DNA of 64,000 bases, from the NCBI RefSeq assembly GCF_001238275.1, contig NZ_LGTB01000009.1, forward strand, positions 1 to 64,000, given 5' to 3'. Shown piece by piece: positions 28,036 to 37,393 of this stretch (the stretch's first letter is position 1; each line of letters starts with the position of its first letter). A program made the position numbers and the translations under genes. The stretch comes from Bradyrhizobium viridifuturi (GTDB lineage: Bacteria; Pseudomonadota; Alphaproteobacteria; Rhizobiales; Xanthobacteraceae). The notes under the pieces were generated by a model, which was given only the letters and a program-made list of their open reading frames with translations, was not told the origin of the DNA and did not search any database.

Positions 28036-28587
28036 GTGACGACGGACATGACGGCCAGCTACGACCCGCTGCTGCGCAGGATTCATTGGGCGACAGCGGT
28101 GCTGTTCATCGCCGCGATGTTGATCGGGCTGTATTGCGGGCTGCAGCCGGCCGGCACGTCGCCGCGGCGCGAACTGCTCGAGGTGCACAAGTCGCTCGGC
28201 GTCACCTTGTTCTTCCTGGCGATCCTGCGGCTGATCGTGCGCGCCGCGACTACGGCGCCGCCAGAGCCGGGCTCGTTCTCGCCGCTGGTCAGGATCGCGG
28301 CACGGCTCAATCACTGGGCGCTCTACGCCATCCTGTTCGTGATGCCGGTGACCGGATACATGTTCTCGTCGGCCGGCGGCTACTCGCTGCGCTATTTCTG
28401 GACCTTCAGCTGGCCGCGCCTGTTCGCCGACAACAAGGCGGTGGCGGAGGCGGGCGAGCTTGCACATGGCCTGCTTGCCTGGTTCGTCTATGCGGCGGTC
28501 GCACTGCATATCGCCGCGACGCTGTGGCATGTTCTCGTCAAGAAGGATGAGACGCTGGCGCGGATGTGGCCGCGTGCGAGCCGCTGA
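28036..28587 (+). CDS. Cytochrome b561 family protein
   Basis: A 183-residue four-helix membrane protein of the cytochrome b561/Ni-Fe hydrogenase b-type family. Histidines that can bind two hemes are seen in RRIHWATA, EVHKSLGV, LNHWALYAI and ALHIAATLWH. Such proteins pass electrons between the quinone pool and periplasmic or oxidant partners, for example superoxide or quinol oxidation. The start is GTG (MTTDM), with an ATG four codons later as alternative. Free-standing; the next gene is convergent. Confidence 0.9.
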   Translation: MTTDMTASYDPLLRRIHWATAVLFIAAMLIGLYCGLQPAGTSPRRELLEVHKSLGVTLFFLAILRLIVRAATTAPPEPGSFSPLVRIAARLNHWALYAILFVMPVTGYMFSSAGGYSLRYFWTFSWPRLFADNKAVAEAGELAHGLLAWFVYAAVALHIAATLWHVLVKKDETLARMWPRASR

Positions 28588-28602
28588 CGCCGCGATTGGC
28601 TT

Positions 28603-29091
28603 TCAGCCGCGCAGCGCGGTCTCGGGAATGGTGCGGCGGACTACCTCGCGCATCGCGAAGCTGGAATGGATGCGCGCGACGCCCGGCATCCGCGACAGAT
28701 GCTGCTTGTGGATGCGCTCGAAGTCGGCGATGTCGCGGGCGATGACCTGCAGATGATAATCGTCGCTGCCCGACATCAGATGGCACGACACGACGTCGGG
28801 ACAGCGCGCGATCGCGGCCTCGAAGGCGGCGAGATAATCCTCGCTCTGCTTCTCCAGCGTGATGGTGACGACGACGGTCGTGACGAGGCCAAGCGCCGAC
28901 GGTTCGAGGTCGACGCGGTAGCCGCGGATCACGCCGATCTCCTCGAGATGGCGGATGCGCCGCGCGCAGGCGGTCGGCGACAGCCCGACCTTCTCGGCCA
29001 GCTCGATCTGACTGGCGCGGGCATCAGTGACCAGCTCGGCGAGGATTCTGAGATCGATACGATCGAGACCGTCCACGCAGTTTTCCTTCAT
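28603..29091 (-). CDS. Lrp/AsnC family regulator of alanine dehydrogenase
   Basis: A 162-residue Lrp-type protein: N-terminal HTH (LRILAELVTDARASQIELAEKVGLS... about residues 14-60) and a RAM ligand-binding domain (CHLMSGSDDYHLQVIARDI). It is divergent from the alanine dehydrogenase gene with 126 bases between starts, the standard AldR/ald layout in which alanine-bound regulator induces ald. Start at MKENCVDGL; the longer open frame upstream is an antisense shadow of ald. Confidence 0.9.
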   Translation of the reverse strand: MKENCVDGLDRIDLRILAELVTDARASQIELAEKVGLSPTACARRIRHLEEIGVIRGYRVDLEPSALGLVTTVVVTITLEKQSEDYLAAFEAAIARCPDVVSCHLMSGSDDYHLQVIARDIADFERIHKQHLSRMPGVARIHSSFAMREVVRRTIPETALRG

Positions 29092-29217
29092 TCGCTGAGC
29101 TTGCCGTGAAGGATATGAGCGTATTTGGCTGTGATCAAGCCGGAATTCGCTGAGAAACGCCGTGTGACGGGGCATAGCCTTGTGGTTGGCGGAAACCAAT
29201 TTTGCAAGGAGCGGACT

Positions 29218-30333
29218 ATGCGCGTCGGCGTGCCCAAGGAAATCAAGATCGAGGAGTATCGGGTCGGGCTGACGCCGGCCTCGGTGCGGGAATATGTGGC
29301 GCATGGCCATGAGGTCGTGGTGCAGCGCGGCGCTGGCGACGGCATCGGGGCCGGCGACGACGCCTATACCCAGGCCGGCGCACGGATAGCCGACACCGCC
29401 GAAGAGGTGTTCTCCGTCGCCGAGATGATCGTCAAGGTGAAGGAGCCGCAGCCGTCGGAATGGATCAGGCTGCGCGAGGGACAGATCCTGTTCACCTATC
29501 TGCATCTTGCGCCCGACGTGCCGCAGACCGCGGGGCTGATCGCCTCCGGCTGCACGGCGGTCGCCTATGAGACCGTCACCGACGCGCATGGCGGGCTGCC
29601 GCTGCTGGCGCCGATGAGCGAGGTCGCCGGCCGCCTTGCGATCGAGGCCGCGGGCGCCGCGCTGCGCAAATCCGCCGACGGCATGGGCAAGCTGCTCGGC
29701 GGCGTGCCGGGCGTTCCGCCGGCGCGGGTCGCGATCATCGGCGGCGGCGTGGTCGGCACCCATGCGGCGCGGATGGCCGCAGGCCTCGGCAGCGACGTCA
29801 CCATTCTCGATCGCTCATTGCCGCGCCTGCGTGCGCTCGACGACCTGTTCATCGGTCGCGTCCGCACCCGTTACGCCACACTGGAAGCGATCGAGCAGGA
29901 AGTCTTCGCGGCTGACGTGGTGATCGGTGCCGTGCTGGTGCCGGGCGCCAGCGCGCCCAAGCTGGTTTCGCGCGCGCAGCTCGCAGGCATGAAGCGCCGC
30001 GCGGTGCTGGTCGACGTCGCGATCGATCAGGGCGGATGCTTCGAGACCTCGAAGCCGACCACGCACCAGGCGCCGACCTATCTGGTCGACGACATCGTGC
30101 ATTATTGCGTGGCCAACATGCCGGGCGCCGTGCCGGTGACCTCGAGCCACGCGCTCAACCACGCCACCTTGCCGTTCGGCCTGGCGCTGGCCTCGAAGGG
30201 ACTGCGCGCGCTGGTCGAGGATCCGCATCTGCGCGCCGGCCTCAACGTCCATCGCGGCCGCATCACCAACCGCGCCGTCGCCGAGAGCCAGCATCTCGCG
30301 GCCGTGATGCCGGAGGAGGCGCTGGCGTCGTAA
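29218..30333 (+). CDS. ald: Alanine dehydrogenase
   Basis: A 371-residue, exactly family-length L-alanine dehydrogenase that interconverts alanine and pyruvate plus ammonia with NAD(H). It starts [18 protein letters not shown]; the substrate Lys is in KVKEPQPSE, the catalytic His in TYLHLAPD, and the NAD fold is [25 protein letters not shown] precedes the start at proper distance. In rhizobia the enzyme matters for amino-acid catabolism and alanine release. Divergent Lrp-type gene upstream is the likely regulator. Confidence 0.95.
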   Translation: MRVGVPKEIKIEEYRVGLTPASVREYVAHGHEVVVQRGAGDGIGAGDDAYTQAGARIADTAEEVFSVAEMIVKVKEPQPSEWIRLREGQILFTYLHLAPDVPQTAGLIASGCTAVAYETVTDAHGGLPLLAPMSEVAGRLAIEAAGAALRKSADGMGKLLGGVPGVPPARVAIIGGGVVGTHAARMAAGLGSDVTILDRSLPRLRALDDLFIGRVRTRYATLEAIEQEVFAADVVIGAVLVPGASAPKLVSRAQLAGMKRRAVLVDVAIDQGGCFETSKPTTHQAPTYLVDDIVHYCVANMPGAVPVTSSHALNHATLPFGLALASKGLRALVEDPHLRAGLNVHRGRITNRAVAESQHLAAVMPEEALAS

Positions 30334-30362
30334 CTCTTGCGAGCCCTCGCAATTTCTCCCGT

Positions 30363-30409
30363 TGTCGTTCCGGCTCCCGGGCGCAATTGCGCACCAGGCC
30401 GGGACGACA
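30363..30409. repeat. Hairpin repeat with TGTCGTTCCGGC/GCCGGGACGACA ends
   Basis: Imperfect 12-base arms (one G-T wobble) surround an exact 12-base palindrome GCGCAATTGCGC at 30381-30392. It lies between the convergent ald and IclR genes, where it could also serve as a two-way terminator although T-runs are lacking. Same family as the 28-bp palindrome at 9637-9664. Confidence 0.75.
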
Positions 30410-30466
30410 TCGAACGTGTTGTGCAGTCGCGTAGCCATCCGCACGATGCCTACAGCTTTCGAGAAG

Positions 30467-31255
30467 TCATTTCTCGACGAACCTCGACCCGGCTCCATCT
30501 GCCAGTTCCTTCAGCCGGCTTTGCATCACTTCAATGATGTGCTCGCGCTTCGCCGCAATTCGCTCGATTGGGCCGCCGATGCCGATCGCCAGCGGAGCGC
30601 GTCGCTTTGGCAGCGGAACAAGCATGCCGATCGTGCTTGCACCTGGCGTCGTGCGGCCGCCCGACTCGGAGAAGCCGCGGCGGCGAATGCGCTCGATCTC
30701 CTCGAGAAAGGCCGCTTCGCGAACCCGCGCCGGCTGACTCGGCTCCTCGGCATTGTTGCGACGGATAATGCCGCGAATCCTGGTGTTCGGCATTTGGCTC
30801 AGCAGCACGTGACCGAGCGCGGTCCGAACCATCGGCCGTATTTGACCGGCATGCGCCGTGTACTGAAGCTGAGAGCCGCCGGGGACAACGTGCAGATATC
30901 GCATCCCGGCGGCGCCGGTCTGTTGCCCGAGCATGACGGTTTCGCCGCCCGTTGCGGTCCAGAGTTCCTCCATCAGATCGGTCAGCTTCTTGTCACGGAA
31001 GGGAGAACGACGGATCCAGTCACCGAGCAGATTGACCCGGTAGCTCGGGATGAAGCGCCGGGTCTTCCGCTCGTATTCGAGGTAGTTCAGTTCTACGAGG
31101 CTGCGCAGCAACACTGACGTGCTCGATTGGGGCATTCCCAATGCGGAAGCAATTTCAGTCATGGAAGCAGCCCGCTTCGTTTCCCGGAAGAACTCCAGAA
31201 CTGCAAACGTCCGCATGGCCGATTTGACAATCGCCGTCTTACTCGCGTTCGGCAT
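30467..31255 (-). CDS. IclR family transcriptional regulator of the leuCDB-like/ABC operon
   Basis: A 262-residue IclR protein: winged HTH (AVLEFFRETKRAASMTEIASALGMPQSS region, residues about 18-60) and an IclR effector domain (GMRYLHVVPGG, VRTALGHVLLS, ESGGRTTPGASTIGMLVPL). IclR members typically repress or activate adjacent carboxylic-acid catabolic genes. It is divergent from the leuC-like gene with 145 bases between starts; two 12-base palindromes there are candidate binding sites. Intact. Confidence 0.92.
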   Translation of the reverse strand: MPNASKTAIVKSAMRTFAVLEFFRETKRAASMTEIASALGMPQSSTSVLLRSLVELNYLEYERKTRRFIPSYRVNLLGDWIRRSPFRDKKLTDLMEELWTATGGETVMLGQQTGAAGMRYLHVVPGGSQLQYTAHAGQIRPMVRTALGHVLLSQMPNTRIRGIIRRNNAEEPSQPARVREAAFLEEIERIRRRGFSESGGRTTPGASTIGMLVPLPKRRAPLAIGIGGPIERIAAKREHIIEVMQSRLKELADGAGSRFVEK

Positions 31256-31291
31256 GGCTGTCTCCGCGGCGGGGCGGATCCCGCGCCTCCT

Positions 31292-31358
31292 TCACATATG
31301 TGATGTTAGGCCGGAACCGCTTCACTTGACGAGAACTTTGGCACAGATTGGCGCCAAT
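31292..31358. promoter_or_regulatory. Two perfect 12-bp palindromes between IclR and leuC-like genes
   Basis: TCACATATGTGA (31292-31303) and ATTGGCGCCAAT (31347-31358) are exact palindromes in the divergent promoter interval. IclR proteins bind short palindromes, so either is a plausible operator. A TTGACG at 31326 could be a -35 box for the leuC-like gene but I see no good -10 at the right spacing. Confidence 0.4.
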
Positions 31359-31400
31359 TAGATCAAGCCCCATGGAAACGCACAGAGCAGGGGAAGGCGG

Positions 31401-32804
31401 ATGCCCGGCCGAAGTTTGCTCGAGAAGATCTGGGATCAGCATGTCATCGCCCGTTTGAGCGAGGACACCGATCTCCTTCATATCGATCGCCATCTGCTGC
31501 ACGATCTCGGCGGCTCGCGCGGCCTGCTCGATCTCAAGGGCCGAGGCCTCAAGGTTCACAATCCCGAACTGACGTTCGCGACGCCGGATCACGCATTGTC
31601 GACGGCGCCCGGCCGCGCCGGGACCAGCAAGATCGGCATGGAATTGCTGGCCGCGCTGCGGGTCGAGACCGCGGCGAGCGGCATCAAGCTGTTCGATGTC
31701 GATCAGCCTGGCCAGGGCATCGTCCATGTCATCGGGCCCGAGCTCGGCCTCAGCCTGCCGGGCGCGACGATCGTCTGCGGCGACAGCCACACCTGCACCC
31801 ATGGCGGTCTCGGCGCGCTCGCCTTCGGCATCGGGTCGAGCGAACTCACCCATGTGCTGGCGACGCAGGCGCTGATCCAGAAGCGTCCGAAGACGCTGCG
31901 CGCGCGCTTCGAGGGCAAGCTGCCGCTCGGCGTCACCGCCAAAGACATGATCCTGGCGCTGATCGGGCAGATCGGCGCGGCCGGCGGCACCGGCTACGCG
32001 GTCGAATATGCGGGGAGTGCGATCCGCGCGCTGCCGATCGAGGGAAGGCTCACGATCTGCAATCTCTCGATCGAGCTCGGCGCCAAGATGGGCATGGTGG
32101 CGCCGGACGAGAAGACCTTCGAATTCCTGCGCGGCCGTCCCTATGCGCCGCAAGGCGAGATGTGGGACCTCGCGGTGAAGGCGTGGCGCGAACTGCCGAG
32201 CGATCCCGACGCGGTGTTCGACCGCGAGGTCGTGATCGACGTCGAGAAGATCATCCCGCAGGTGACCTGGGGCATCAGCCCCGAGCATGTCGTCGGCGTC
32301 GACGGACGGATTCCTGATCCGAAGACCGTGGACGATCCGGCGCGTCGCGCCGCGATCGAAACCGCGCTCGAATATATGGGCCTGCAGGCTGGCGCGCCGA
32401 TCGCCGGCACGCCGGTAGACTGGGTGTTCATCGGCTCCTGCACCAACAGCCGCTTAAGCGATCTCCGTGCCGCGGCCGAGGTCGCACGCGGCCGCAAGGT
32501 CGCCGCCGGGGTCCGCGCCTGGGTGGTGCCGGGCTCGGAGAACGTCAAGCGCGAGGCGGTCGCCGAAGGGCTCGACAAGATCTTCATCGAAGCCGGCTTC
32601 GAGTGGCGCGAGCCGGGCTGCTCGATGTGCCTTGCCGCCAATGGCGAGGTGGTGGCGCCCGGGCAGCGCTCGGTCTCGACCTCGAACCGCAACTTCGTCG
32701 GCCGGCAGGGGCCGCGGGCGCGGACGCACCTGGCAAGCCCCGCGAGCGCGGCGGCCTCGGCCATTGCCGGCGCGATCGCCGATGTCAGGATGATGGGGCG
32801 CTGA
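31401..32804 (+). CDS. Aconitase-family hydro-lyase large subunit (LeuC-like; isopropylmalate/citraconate/dimethylmalate type)
   Basis: A 467-residue LeuC homologue with the 4Fe-4S cysteines Cys347 (IGSCTNSR) and Cys407/Cys410 (CSMCLAANG) and the substrate loop [12 protein letters not shown]. LeuCD-type enzymes isomerise or hydrate branched 2-hydroxy diacids. Here it heads a tightly packed operon with leuD-like, leuB-like and an ABC importer, under a divergent IclR gene, and no leuA is present. That points to degradation of an imported C5-C6 branched dicarboxylate (for example citramalate, citraconate or dimethylmalate) rather than leucine synthesis. Exact substrate is inference. Confidence 0.88.
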   Translation: MPGRSLLEKIWDQHVIARLSEDTDLLHIDRHLLHDLGGSRGLLDLKGRGLKVHNPELTFATPDHALSTAPGRAGTSKIGMELLAALRVETAASGIKLFDVDQPGQGIVHVIGPELGLSLPGATIVCGDSHTCTHGGLGALAFGIGSSELTHVLATQALIQKRPKTLRARFEGKLPLGVTAKDMILALIGQIGAAGGTGYAVEYAGSAIRALPIEGRLTICNLSIELGAKMGMVAPDEKTFEFLRGRPYAPQGEMWDLAVKAWRELPSDPDAVFDREVVIDVEKIIPQVTWGISPEHVVGVDGRIPDPKTVDDPARRAAIETALEYMGLQAGAPIAGTPVDWVFIGSCTNSRLSDLRAAAEVARGRKVAAGVRAWVVPGSENVKREAVAEGLDKIFIEAGFEWREPGCSMCLAANGEVVAPGQRSVSTSNRNFVGRQGPRARTHLASPASAAASAIAGAIADVRMMGR

Positions 32805-32806
32805 TC

Positions 32807-33442
32807 ATGCCGAAACCGTTCGACAAGCTGACCGCAACCGCCGCGCCGATCATGCGCAGCAATATCGATACCGACGTGATCATCCGCATCGAGCGCCTGG
32901 TCGGCAACGGAATCCGCGGCACGCTCGGCAAATGGGCGTTCGGCTCGCTGCGCTATCTGCCCGACGGCTCGGAGAATCCGGATTTCATCCTCAACCGCGA
33001 GCCGTACCGGGAGGCGGAGATCCTGGTGACCGGACCGAATTTCGGCTGCGGCTCGTCGCGCGAGGGCGCGGTGTGGTCGCTGCAGGAGCGGGGCGTCCGC
33101 GCCATCATCGGTTCTGGCTTCGGCGACATCTTCTTCGCCAACTGCTTCCAGAATGGAATCCTGCCGGTCGTCGTCGACAAGGCGGTGGTCGATCAACTCG
33201 CCGCCGATATCGAGGCGACGCAGGGCGCGGGCAAGGTCTCGATCGACCTTGAGGCACAGACCATCGTCTCGCCATCCGGCGCCCGGCATGCCTTCGCGAT
33301 CGACGCGCGCCGGCGCGAAGGGCTCTTGAAGGGGCTCGACGAGGTGGCGCTGACATTGCAGCGCGATGACGAGATCCACGCCTTCCAGGCTTCCGACCGG
33401 GCGGCGCGGCCATGGATTCATTCGACGAGGATATCCGCATGA
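32807..33442 (+). CDS. Aconitase-family hydro-lyase small subunit (LeuD-like)
   Basis: A 211-residue swivelling-domain subunit: NIDTDVIIRIERL at the start, FGCGSSREGAVW in the substrate-binding loop, SGFGDIFFANCFQNGILPVVV after it. These match LeuD, including the SSRE active-site Arg-bearing loop. It begins two bases after the large subunit gene stops and overlaps the next gene by ATGA, so both subunits and the dehydrogenase are coupled. Start MPKPFDKL was chosen for that spacing. Confidence 0.9.
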   Translation: MPKPFDKLTATAAPIMRSNIDTDVIIRIERLVGNGIRGTLGKWAFGSLRYLPDGSENPDFILNREPYREAEILVTGPNFGCGSSREGAVWSLQERGVRAIIGSGFGDIFFANCFQNGILPVVVDKAVVDQLAADIEATQGAGKVSIDLEAQTIVSPSGARHAFAIDARRREGLLKGLDEVALTLQRDDEIHAFQASDRAARPWIHSTRISA

Positions 33443-34572
33443 ACACGCAATCCAACATGGTCAAAGTCGCCGTCGTCGGCGGCGAGGGCATCGGCCCCGA
33501 GGTCACCGCGCAGTCGCGCCGCGTGCTCGACTGGTTCGCCGCCAAACGCGGCGTGCCGATGACGCTGCGCGAGGCGCAATATGGCCTGATCCCGTATCTG
33601 GCGACCGGCAAGGTGCTGCCGGAGGATACCGCAGAAGCGATGGACGAGGCCGACGCCATCCTGTGGGGCGCGACCGGTGGTCCGGAGACGACCGAAGTGC
33701 CCGCGGCGGCACGCAAGGCCGGCAGCCTGCTGGGGCTGCGCAGCAAATATGACCTCTATGCCAATCTGCGGCCGATCATGGCGAGCCCTGCGCTCTCGGC
33801 GTCGGCGCCGCTCAAGCCCGAAGTGCTCGACGGCGTCGACTTCGTCATCATCCGTGAATTGACCAGCGGCATCTATTTCGGCGAGCCGCGCGGCATCGAG
33901 ACCTTGCCGGACGGCCAGCGCCGCGGCTTCAACACCGAGCAATACACCACCAACCAGATCCGCCGTGTGGCGCGCTCGGCGTTCGAGCTGGCGCGGACCC
34001 GGCGCAACAAGGTCTGTTCGGTCGACAAGGCCAATGTGCTGGAGACCAGCGTGGTCTGGCGCGAGGAGGTGATCAGGCTGCACAAGGAGGAGTTCTCCGA
34101 CGTCGAGCTGACCCACCTCTATGTCGACAACGCCGCGATGCAGATCGTGCGCGAGCCACGCCAGTTCGACGTGATGGTCACCGGCAACATCTTCGGCGAC
34201 ATCCTGTCCGACTGCGCAGCGATGGCCTCGGGCTCGCTCGGCATGCTGCCGTCGGCCTCGCTCGGCCCGGTCGACCGCTTCGGCCGTCGCAAGGCGCTGT
34301 ACGAGCCGGTGCATGGCAGCGCGCCCGACATCGCCGGCAAGGGCGTCGCCAATCCGCTCGGCTCGATCCTCAGCGTCGCGATGCTGCTGCGCCTGACCTT
34401 GAACCGGCCCGAAGATGCCGATTTGCTGGAGCAGGCGGTGCAGACCGCACTTGCCTCCGGCGCACGAACGGCCGACATTGCAGAAGCGGGCGCGAAGAGG
34501 CTGTCGACCGTCCAGATGGGCGACGCGGTGCTCAGTGCGCTCGACAGGATCTCGGCCAAGGAGCACGCGTGA
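33439..34572 (+). CDS. Isocitrate/isopropylmalate-type decarboxylating dehydrogenase (LeuB-like)
   Basis: A 377-residue beta-decarboxylating dehydrogenase: VVGGEGIGPEV, GLRSKYDLYANLRP (substrate-binding arginines), YVDNAAMQIV and FGDILSDCAAMASGSLGMLPSASLG (Mg-binding aspartates), and HGSAPDIAGKGVANPLG at the NAD loop, all normal. The family oxidises and decarboxylates 2R-hydroxy-3-substituted diacids. As third gene of the operon it would act on the hydro-lyase product to give a 2-oxo acid. ATGA overlap with leuD-like and TGATG with the next gene. An earlier in-frame ATG would add nine residues. Confidence 0.9.
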   Translation: MNTQSNMVKVAVVGGEGIGPEVTAQSRRVLDWFAAKRGVPMTLREAQYGLIPYLATGKVLPEDTAEAMDEADAILWGATGGPETTEVPAAARKAGSLLGLRSKYDLYANLRPIMASPALSASAPLKPEVLDGVDFVIIRELTSGIYFGEPRGIETLPDGQRRGFNTEQYTTNQIRRVARSAFELARTRRNKVCSVDKANVLETSVVWREEVIRLHKEEFSDVELTHLYVDNAAMQIVREPRQFDVMVTGNIFGDILSDCAAMASGSLGMLPSASLGPVDRFGRRKALYEPVHGSAPDIAGKGVANPLGSILSVAMLLRLTLNRPEDADLLEQAVQTALASGARTADIAEAGAKRLSTVQMGDAVLSALDRISAKEHA

Positions 34573-35633
34573 TGCCTGATGTCGCCATGCCCCACATTTC
34601 GCGGCGGTCGGCCCTGACGGTGATCGCCGCCGGTGGTGCGGCGCTGGCGAGCGGGCGGGCATGGGCGCAGGCGAGCCCGGGCCGCGCGATCTATCCGGTC
34701 GCGGTGCCGGTCTATCAGACGCAATTTGTCGCCGATCGCATCGGCTACTTCAAGGAGGCCGGGCTCGACTGCAAGCTGGTGCAGGGCGGCAGCGGCGTGA
34801 AGACTCGCGAGATCATCGCCTCGTCGCAGGGAGATATCGGGATCGGCGATGTCACCCATCCGATGCAACTGACCAATCACGGCCGCGCCGCGCGTGTGCT
34901 GCTGCCGGTCGACACGCGGTCGAACTCGGTGATGTTCATCCTGCGCAAGGACCTCAAGGACCAGGGCATCAACTCGCTCGAAGCGTTCACGCAGTGGAAG
35001 CGGCCCGACGGCCGCAAGCCGATCGTCTCGGTGTCCTCGCTCGGCGGCACCAACCATGTCTGGGCGTCCTACTACATGGAGACCATGGGATTGGACGACA
35101 AGGTGACCTGGATCGGCACCGGCAATGTCGACACCATGCTGGGCTCGCTGAAGTCGAAGCAGGTCGACATCCTCGTCAGCTCGCTGTCGCTGCTGAACGA
35201 GGCGCAGCAGCAGGGCTGGGGCGAATTGCTGTTCGACGGCACCGACGAGGCGATCTGGAACAAGCATATCGGCGGCAAGGTGCCGGTCACGGCGCATTTC
35301 ACGTTGCAGGCGACCATCGACAAGGATCCGGCCAAGATGCAGGCCTACGTCACCGCGCTCTGGCGCGCGTCGCAATGGATCAAGGCGCACAAGCCGGCCG
35401 AAGTCTACGACGCGATCGAGCCCTATGTCGGCAGCACCTCGCGCGACGCCAATCTGCTGGAGATCACCGCGATCCAGAAGGTCGCAGATTACGAGGGCAT
35501 CGTCGACGCGGCGAGTTTTGCGCGCGGCGAGAAGGTCTGGTTCCGCGAGATGACCGGCATCAAGCCGCTCAAGATCGCTGACGTCGTCAACTCGAACCTC
35601 ATCGACGCGGCGCGAAAGGCCTATCCGGGTTGA
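34572..35633 (+). CDS. ABC transporter substrate-binding protein, nitrate/taurine type (Tat-exported)
   Basis: A 353-residue SsuA/TauA/NrtA-like periplasmic binding protein. The N terminus has a twin-arginine signal (ISRRSALTVIAAGGAALAS) cleaved after AWA. The body has FVADRIGYFKEAGLDCKLV and SSQGDIGIGDVTHPMQL, the usual ligand-cleft region of this family. It precedes its ATPase and permease in the same operon and probably captures the branched dicarboxylate degraded by the LeuCDB-like enzymes. Start by the TGATG junction with leuB-like; two further ATGs follow within eight codons. Confidence 0.88.
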   Translation: MPDVAMPHISRRSALTVIAAGGAALASGRAWAQASPGRAIYPVAVPVYQTQFVADRIGYFKEAGLDCKLVQGGSGVKTREIIASSQGDIGIGDVTHPMQLTNHGRAARVLLPVDTRSNSVMFILRKDLKDQGINSLEAFTQWKRPDGRKPIVSVSSLGGTNHVWASYYMETMGLDDKVTWIGTGNVDTMLGSLKSKQVDILVSSLSLLNEAQQQGWGELLFDGTDEAIWNKHIGGKVPVTAHFTLQATIDKDPAKMQAYVTALWRASQWIKAHKPAEVYDAIEPYVGSTSRDANLLEITAIQKVADYEGIVDAASFARGEKVWFREMTGIKPLKIADVVNSNLIDAARKAYPG

Positions 35634-36463
35634 GCGCGCTCGAGACGAGCGTACCCACGTCGCTGCGCGCTTCGGCCGACCGTCGCGTCGAAGTCAAGGG
35701 CCTGAGCAAGTCGTTTCAGCTCGCCAGGACGACGATCGAGGCGGTACGCGACGTGACGTTCGACGTTCGCCGCGGCGAGTTCGTCGCGCTGCTCGGGCCG
35801 TCGGGCTCCGGCAAGAGCACCGTGCTCAACATGATCGCCTCGCTGATCCGCCCCACCGGCGGTGAGATCCTGATCGACGGCAAGCGCGTTGTCGCCGGCA
35901 AGGCGACGCCTGATGTCGGCTACGTCTTCCAGCGCGATACGCTGTTTCCGTGGCGAACGGTCGCCGACAATATCGGCTACGGGCTGGAGCTATCGGGCGT
36001 GCCGGCTCAAGAACGGAAGGCGCGCATCGCCGAATGCGTCGCGCAGGCCGGTTTGAAGGGATTTGAGAGCGCGTATCCGTCGGCGCTGTCGGGCGGCATG
36101 CGCCAGCGCGCGGCGCTGATGCGAACCCTGATCGTCGAGCCGCAGATCCTGTTGATGGACGAGCCGTTCGGTGCGCTCGACACCCACACCAAGATCGACA
36201 TGCACGAGGTGCTGCTGCGGATCTGGGAGCGCGAGCAGCAGACCGTGCTGTTCGTGACCCACGATCTCGGCGAGGCGTTGACGCTCGCCGACCGCATCAT
36301 CCTGTTCTCGGCGCGGCCGGGCCGCATCAAGGACATGTTCACGGTCGATTTCGACCGCCCGCGCGATGCGGTGAAGGTGCGCGAGACCCCGCATTATGCC
36401 GAGCTGTTCCAGCACATCTGGCATTCGCTCGGCGAGGAATTCGTCAAGGGCCGGAGCGCATGA
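35630..36463 (+). CDS. ABC transporter ATP-binding protein, nitrate/taurine type
   Basis: A 277-residue ATPase of the SsuB/TauB/NrtD class with Walker A GPSGSGKST, signature LSGGMRQRAALMR, Walker B ILLMDEPFGALD and switch VTHDLGEAL. The start is TTG overlapping the stop of the binding-protein gene; the following permease overlaps by ATGA. Energises import through the adjoining permease. Confidence 0.9.
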   Translation: MSALETSVPTSLRASADRRVEVKGLSKSFQLARTTIEAVRDVTFDVRRGEFVALLGPSGSGKSTVLNMIASLIRPTGGEILIDGKRVVAGKATPDVGYVFQRDTLFPWRTVADNIGYGLELSGVPAQERKARIAECVAQAGLKGFESAYPSALSGGMRQRAALMRTLIVEPQILLMDEPFGALDTHTKIDMHEVLLRIWEREQQTVLFVTHDLGEALTLADRIILFSARPGRIKDMFTVDFDRPRDAVKVRETPHYAELFQHIWHSLGEEFVKGRSA

Positions 36464-37332
36464 AGAGGTACGGCACGCTCGGCACCGTCGGTTGGCAGGT
36501 CCTGATCTGCGCCATCGTGCTGTCGGTCTGGCAGTGGGGCTACGACCTGCGCGCAAAACTGCCTTGGCTCGTGCCCGACCTGCTCGATCCGTATTTCATC
36601 TCGAAGCCGTCGATGATCTTCGACAACTTCCTGATCCAGAGCTGCCTGACCTCGAAGCTCGGCGTCTTCAACGGCTGGTTCAACGGCGAGTTCGCAAAGT
36701 GCCTGGCGCGCAACGAGAACAACCTCTGGGCGGCGACGGCAATCACCTTGAAGAACACTTTCTTCGGCTTCGTCACCGGCGTGGTCTCTGGCTTCGTCGC
36801 CGGGCTGATCCTCGGCCGATCGGACCGCCTCAGCGCGATCTTTCAGCCGTTCATCACCGCGGTGAATTCGATCCCGCGGATCGCACTGGCGCCGATCATC
36901 GTGCTGGCGTTCGGGATCGGCGACATGTCGAAGATCGTGACCTCGTGGATCGTCGTCGTGTTCCTGGTGTTCTTCAACACGTTCGAGGGCGCGCGCTCGA
37001 TCGACGAGGGTTTCACCAACGCCGCCCGGCTGCTCGGCGCCAGCGAGTGGCAGATCACCCGCACCGTGGTGGTCCCCTCGACCATGGCCTGGGTGTTCGC
37101 CTCGCTGACTCCCGCGATCTCGTTCGCGCTGATCGGCGTCATCGTCGGCGAGTTCATCGGCGCCGAGCGCGGCATCGGCCGTCTCATCATCGAGTCGGAG
37201 GCGCGCGGCGAGGCCTCCGGCATGATGGTCGCGGTCGTGGTCTTGATGCTGGTCGGCGTCGTGCTGTCCGCGATCATTTGGCGGCTGCAGGCCTATCTGC
37301 TGCGCTGGCAGCGGCAGCGCAGCGCCGAATAG
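36460..37332 (+). CDS. ABC transporter permease, nitrate/taurine type
   Basis: A 290-residue inner-membrane permease with six or so spans and the coupling (EAA) loop EGFTNAARLLGASEWQITRTVVVPS-like segment (residues about 183-207; key residues E, A, G). The insertion QSCLTSKLGVFNGWFNGEFAKCLARNENN region (about 65-90) is longer than in most members and may be periplasmic. Last gene of the leuCDB-like/ABC operon; a strong hairpin follows immediately. Confidence 0.9.
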   Translation: MKRYGTLGTVGWQVLICAIVLSVWQWGYDLRAKLPWLVPDLLDPYFISKPSMIFDNFLIQSCLTSKLGVFNGWFNGEFAKCLARNENNLWAATAITLKNTFFGFVTGVVSGFVAGLILGRSDRLSAIFQPFITAVNSIPRIALAPIIVLAFGIGDMSKIVTSWIVVVFLVFFNTFEGARSIDEGFTNAARLLGASEWQITRTVVVPSTMAWVFASLTPAISFALIGVIVGEFIGAERGIGRLIIESEARGEASGMMVAVVVLMLVGVVLSAIIWRLQAYLLRWQRQRSAE

Positions 37333-37333
37333 A

Positions 37334-37372
37334 AAGGCCCGCGGCGACAGCCGGCTGTCACACGCGGGCCTT
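37334..37372. terminator. Bidirectional hairpin terminator
   Basis: AAGGCCCGCG pairs with CGCGGGCCTT, with an inner GACAGCCGGCTGTC also self-complementary. It starts two bases after the permease stop and lies between convergent genes, so it can end transcripts from both sides; T-runs are short. Confidence 0.65.
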
Positions 37373-37393
37373 CGGTCTTGGGTTGGCTCTGAC

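Noticed and set aside
30363..30409. Reading the ald/IclR repeat as a dedicated terminator
   Set aside because: It lacks T-runs and its arms occur elsewhere, so it is better called a repeat.
31337..31354. Possible sigma-54 promoter (TGGCAC... ) before the leuC-like gene
   Set aside because: The second half does not give TTGC at the needed spacing.
31239..32288. 349-codon minus-strand frame overlapping the leuC-like gene and IclR start
   Set aside because: Antisense to the leuC-like gene with shadow-like composition.
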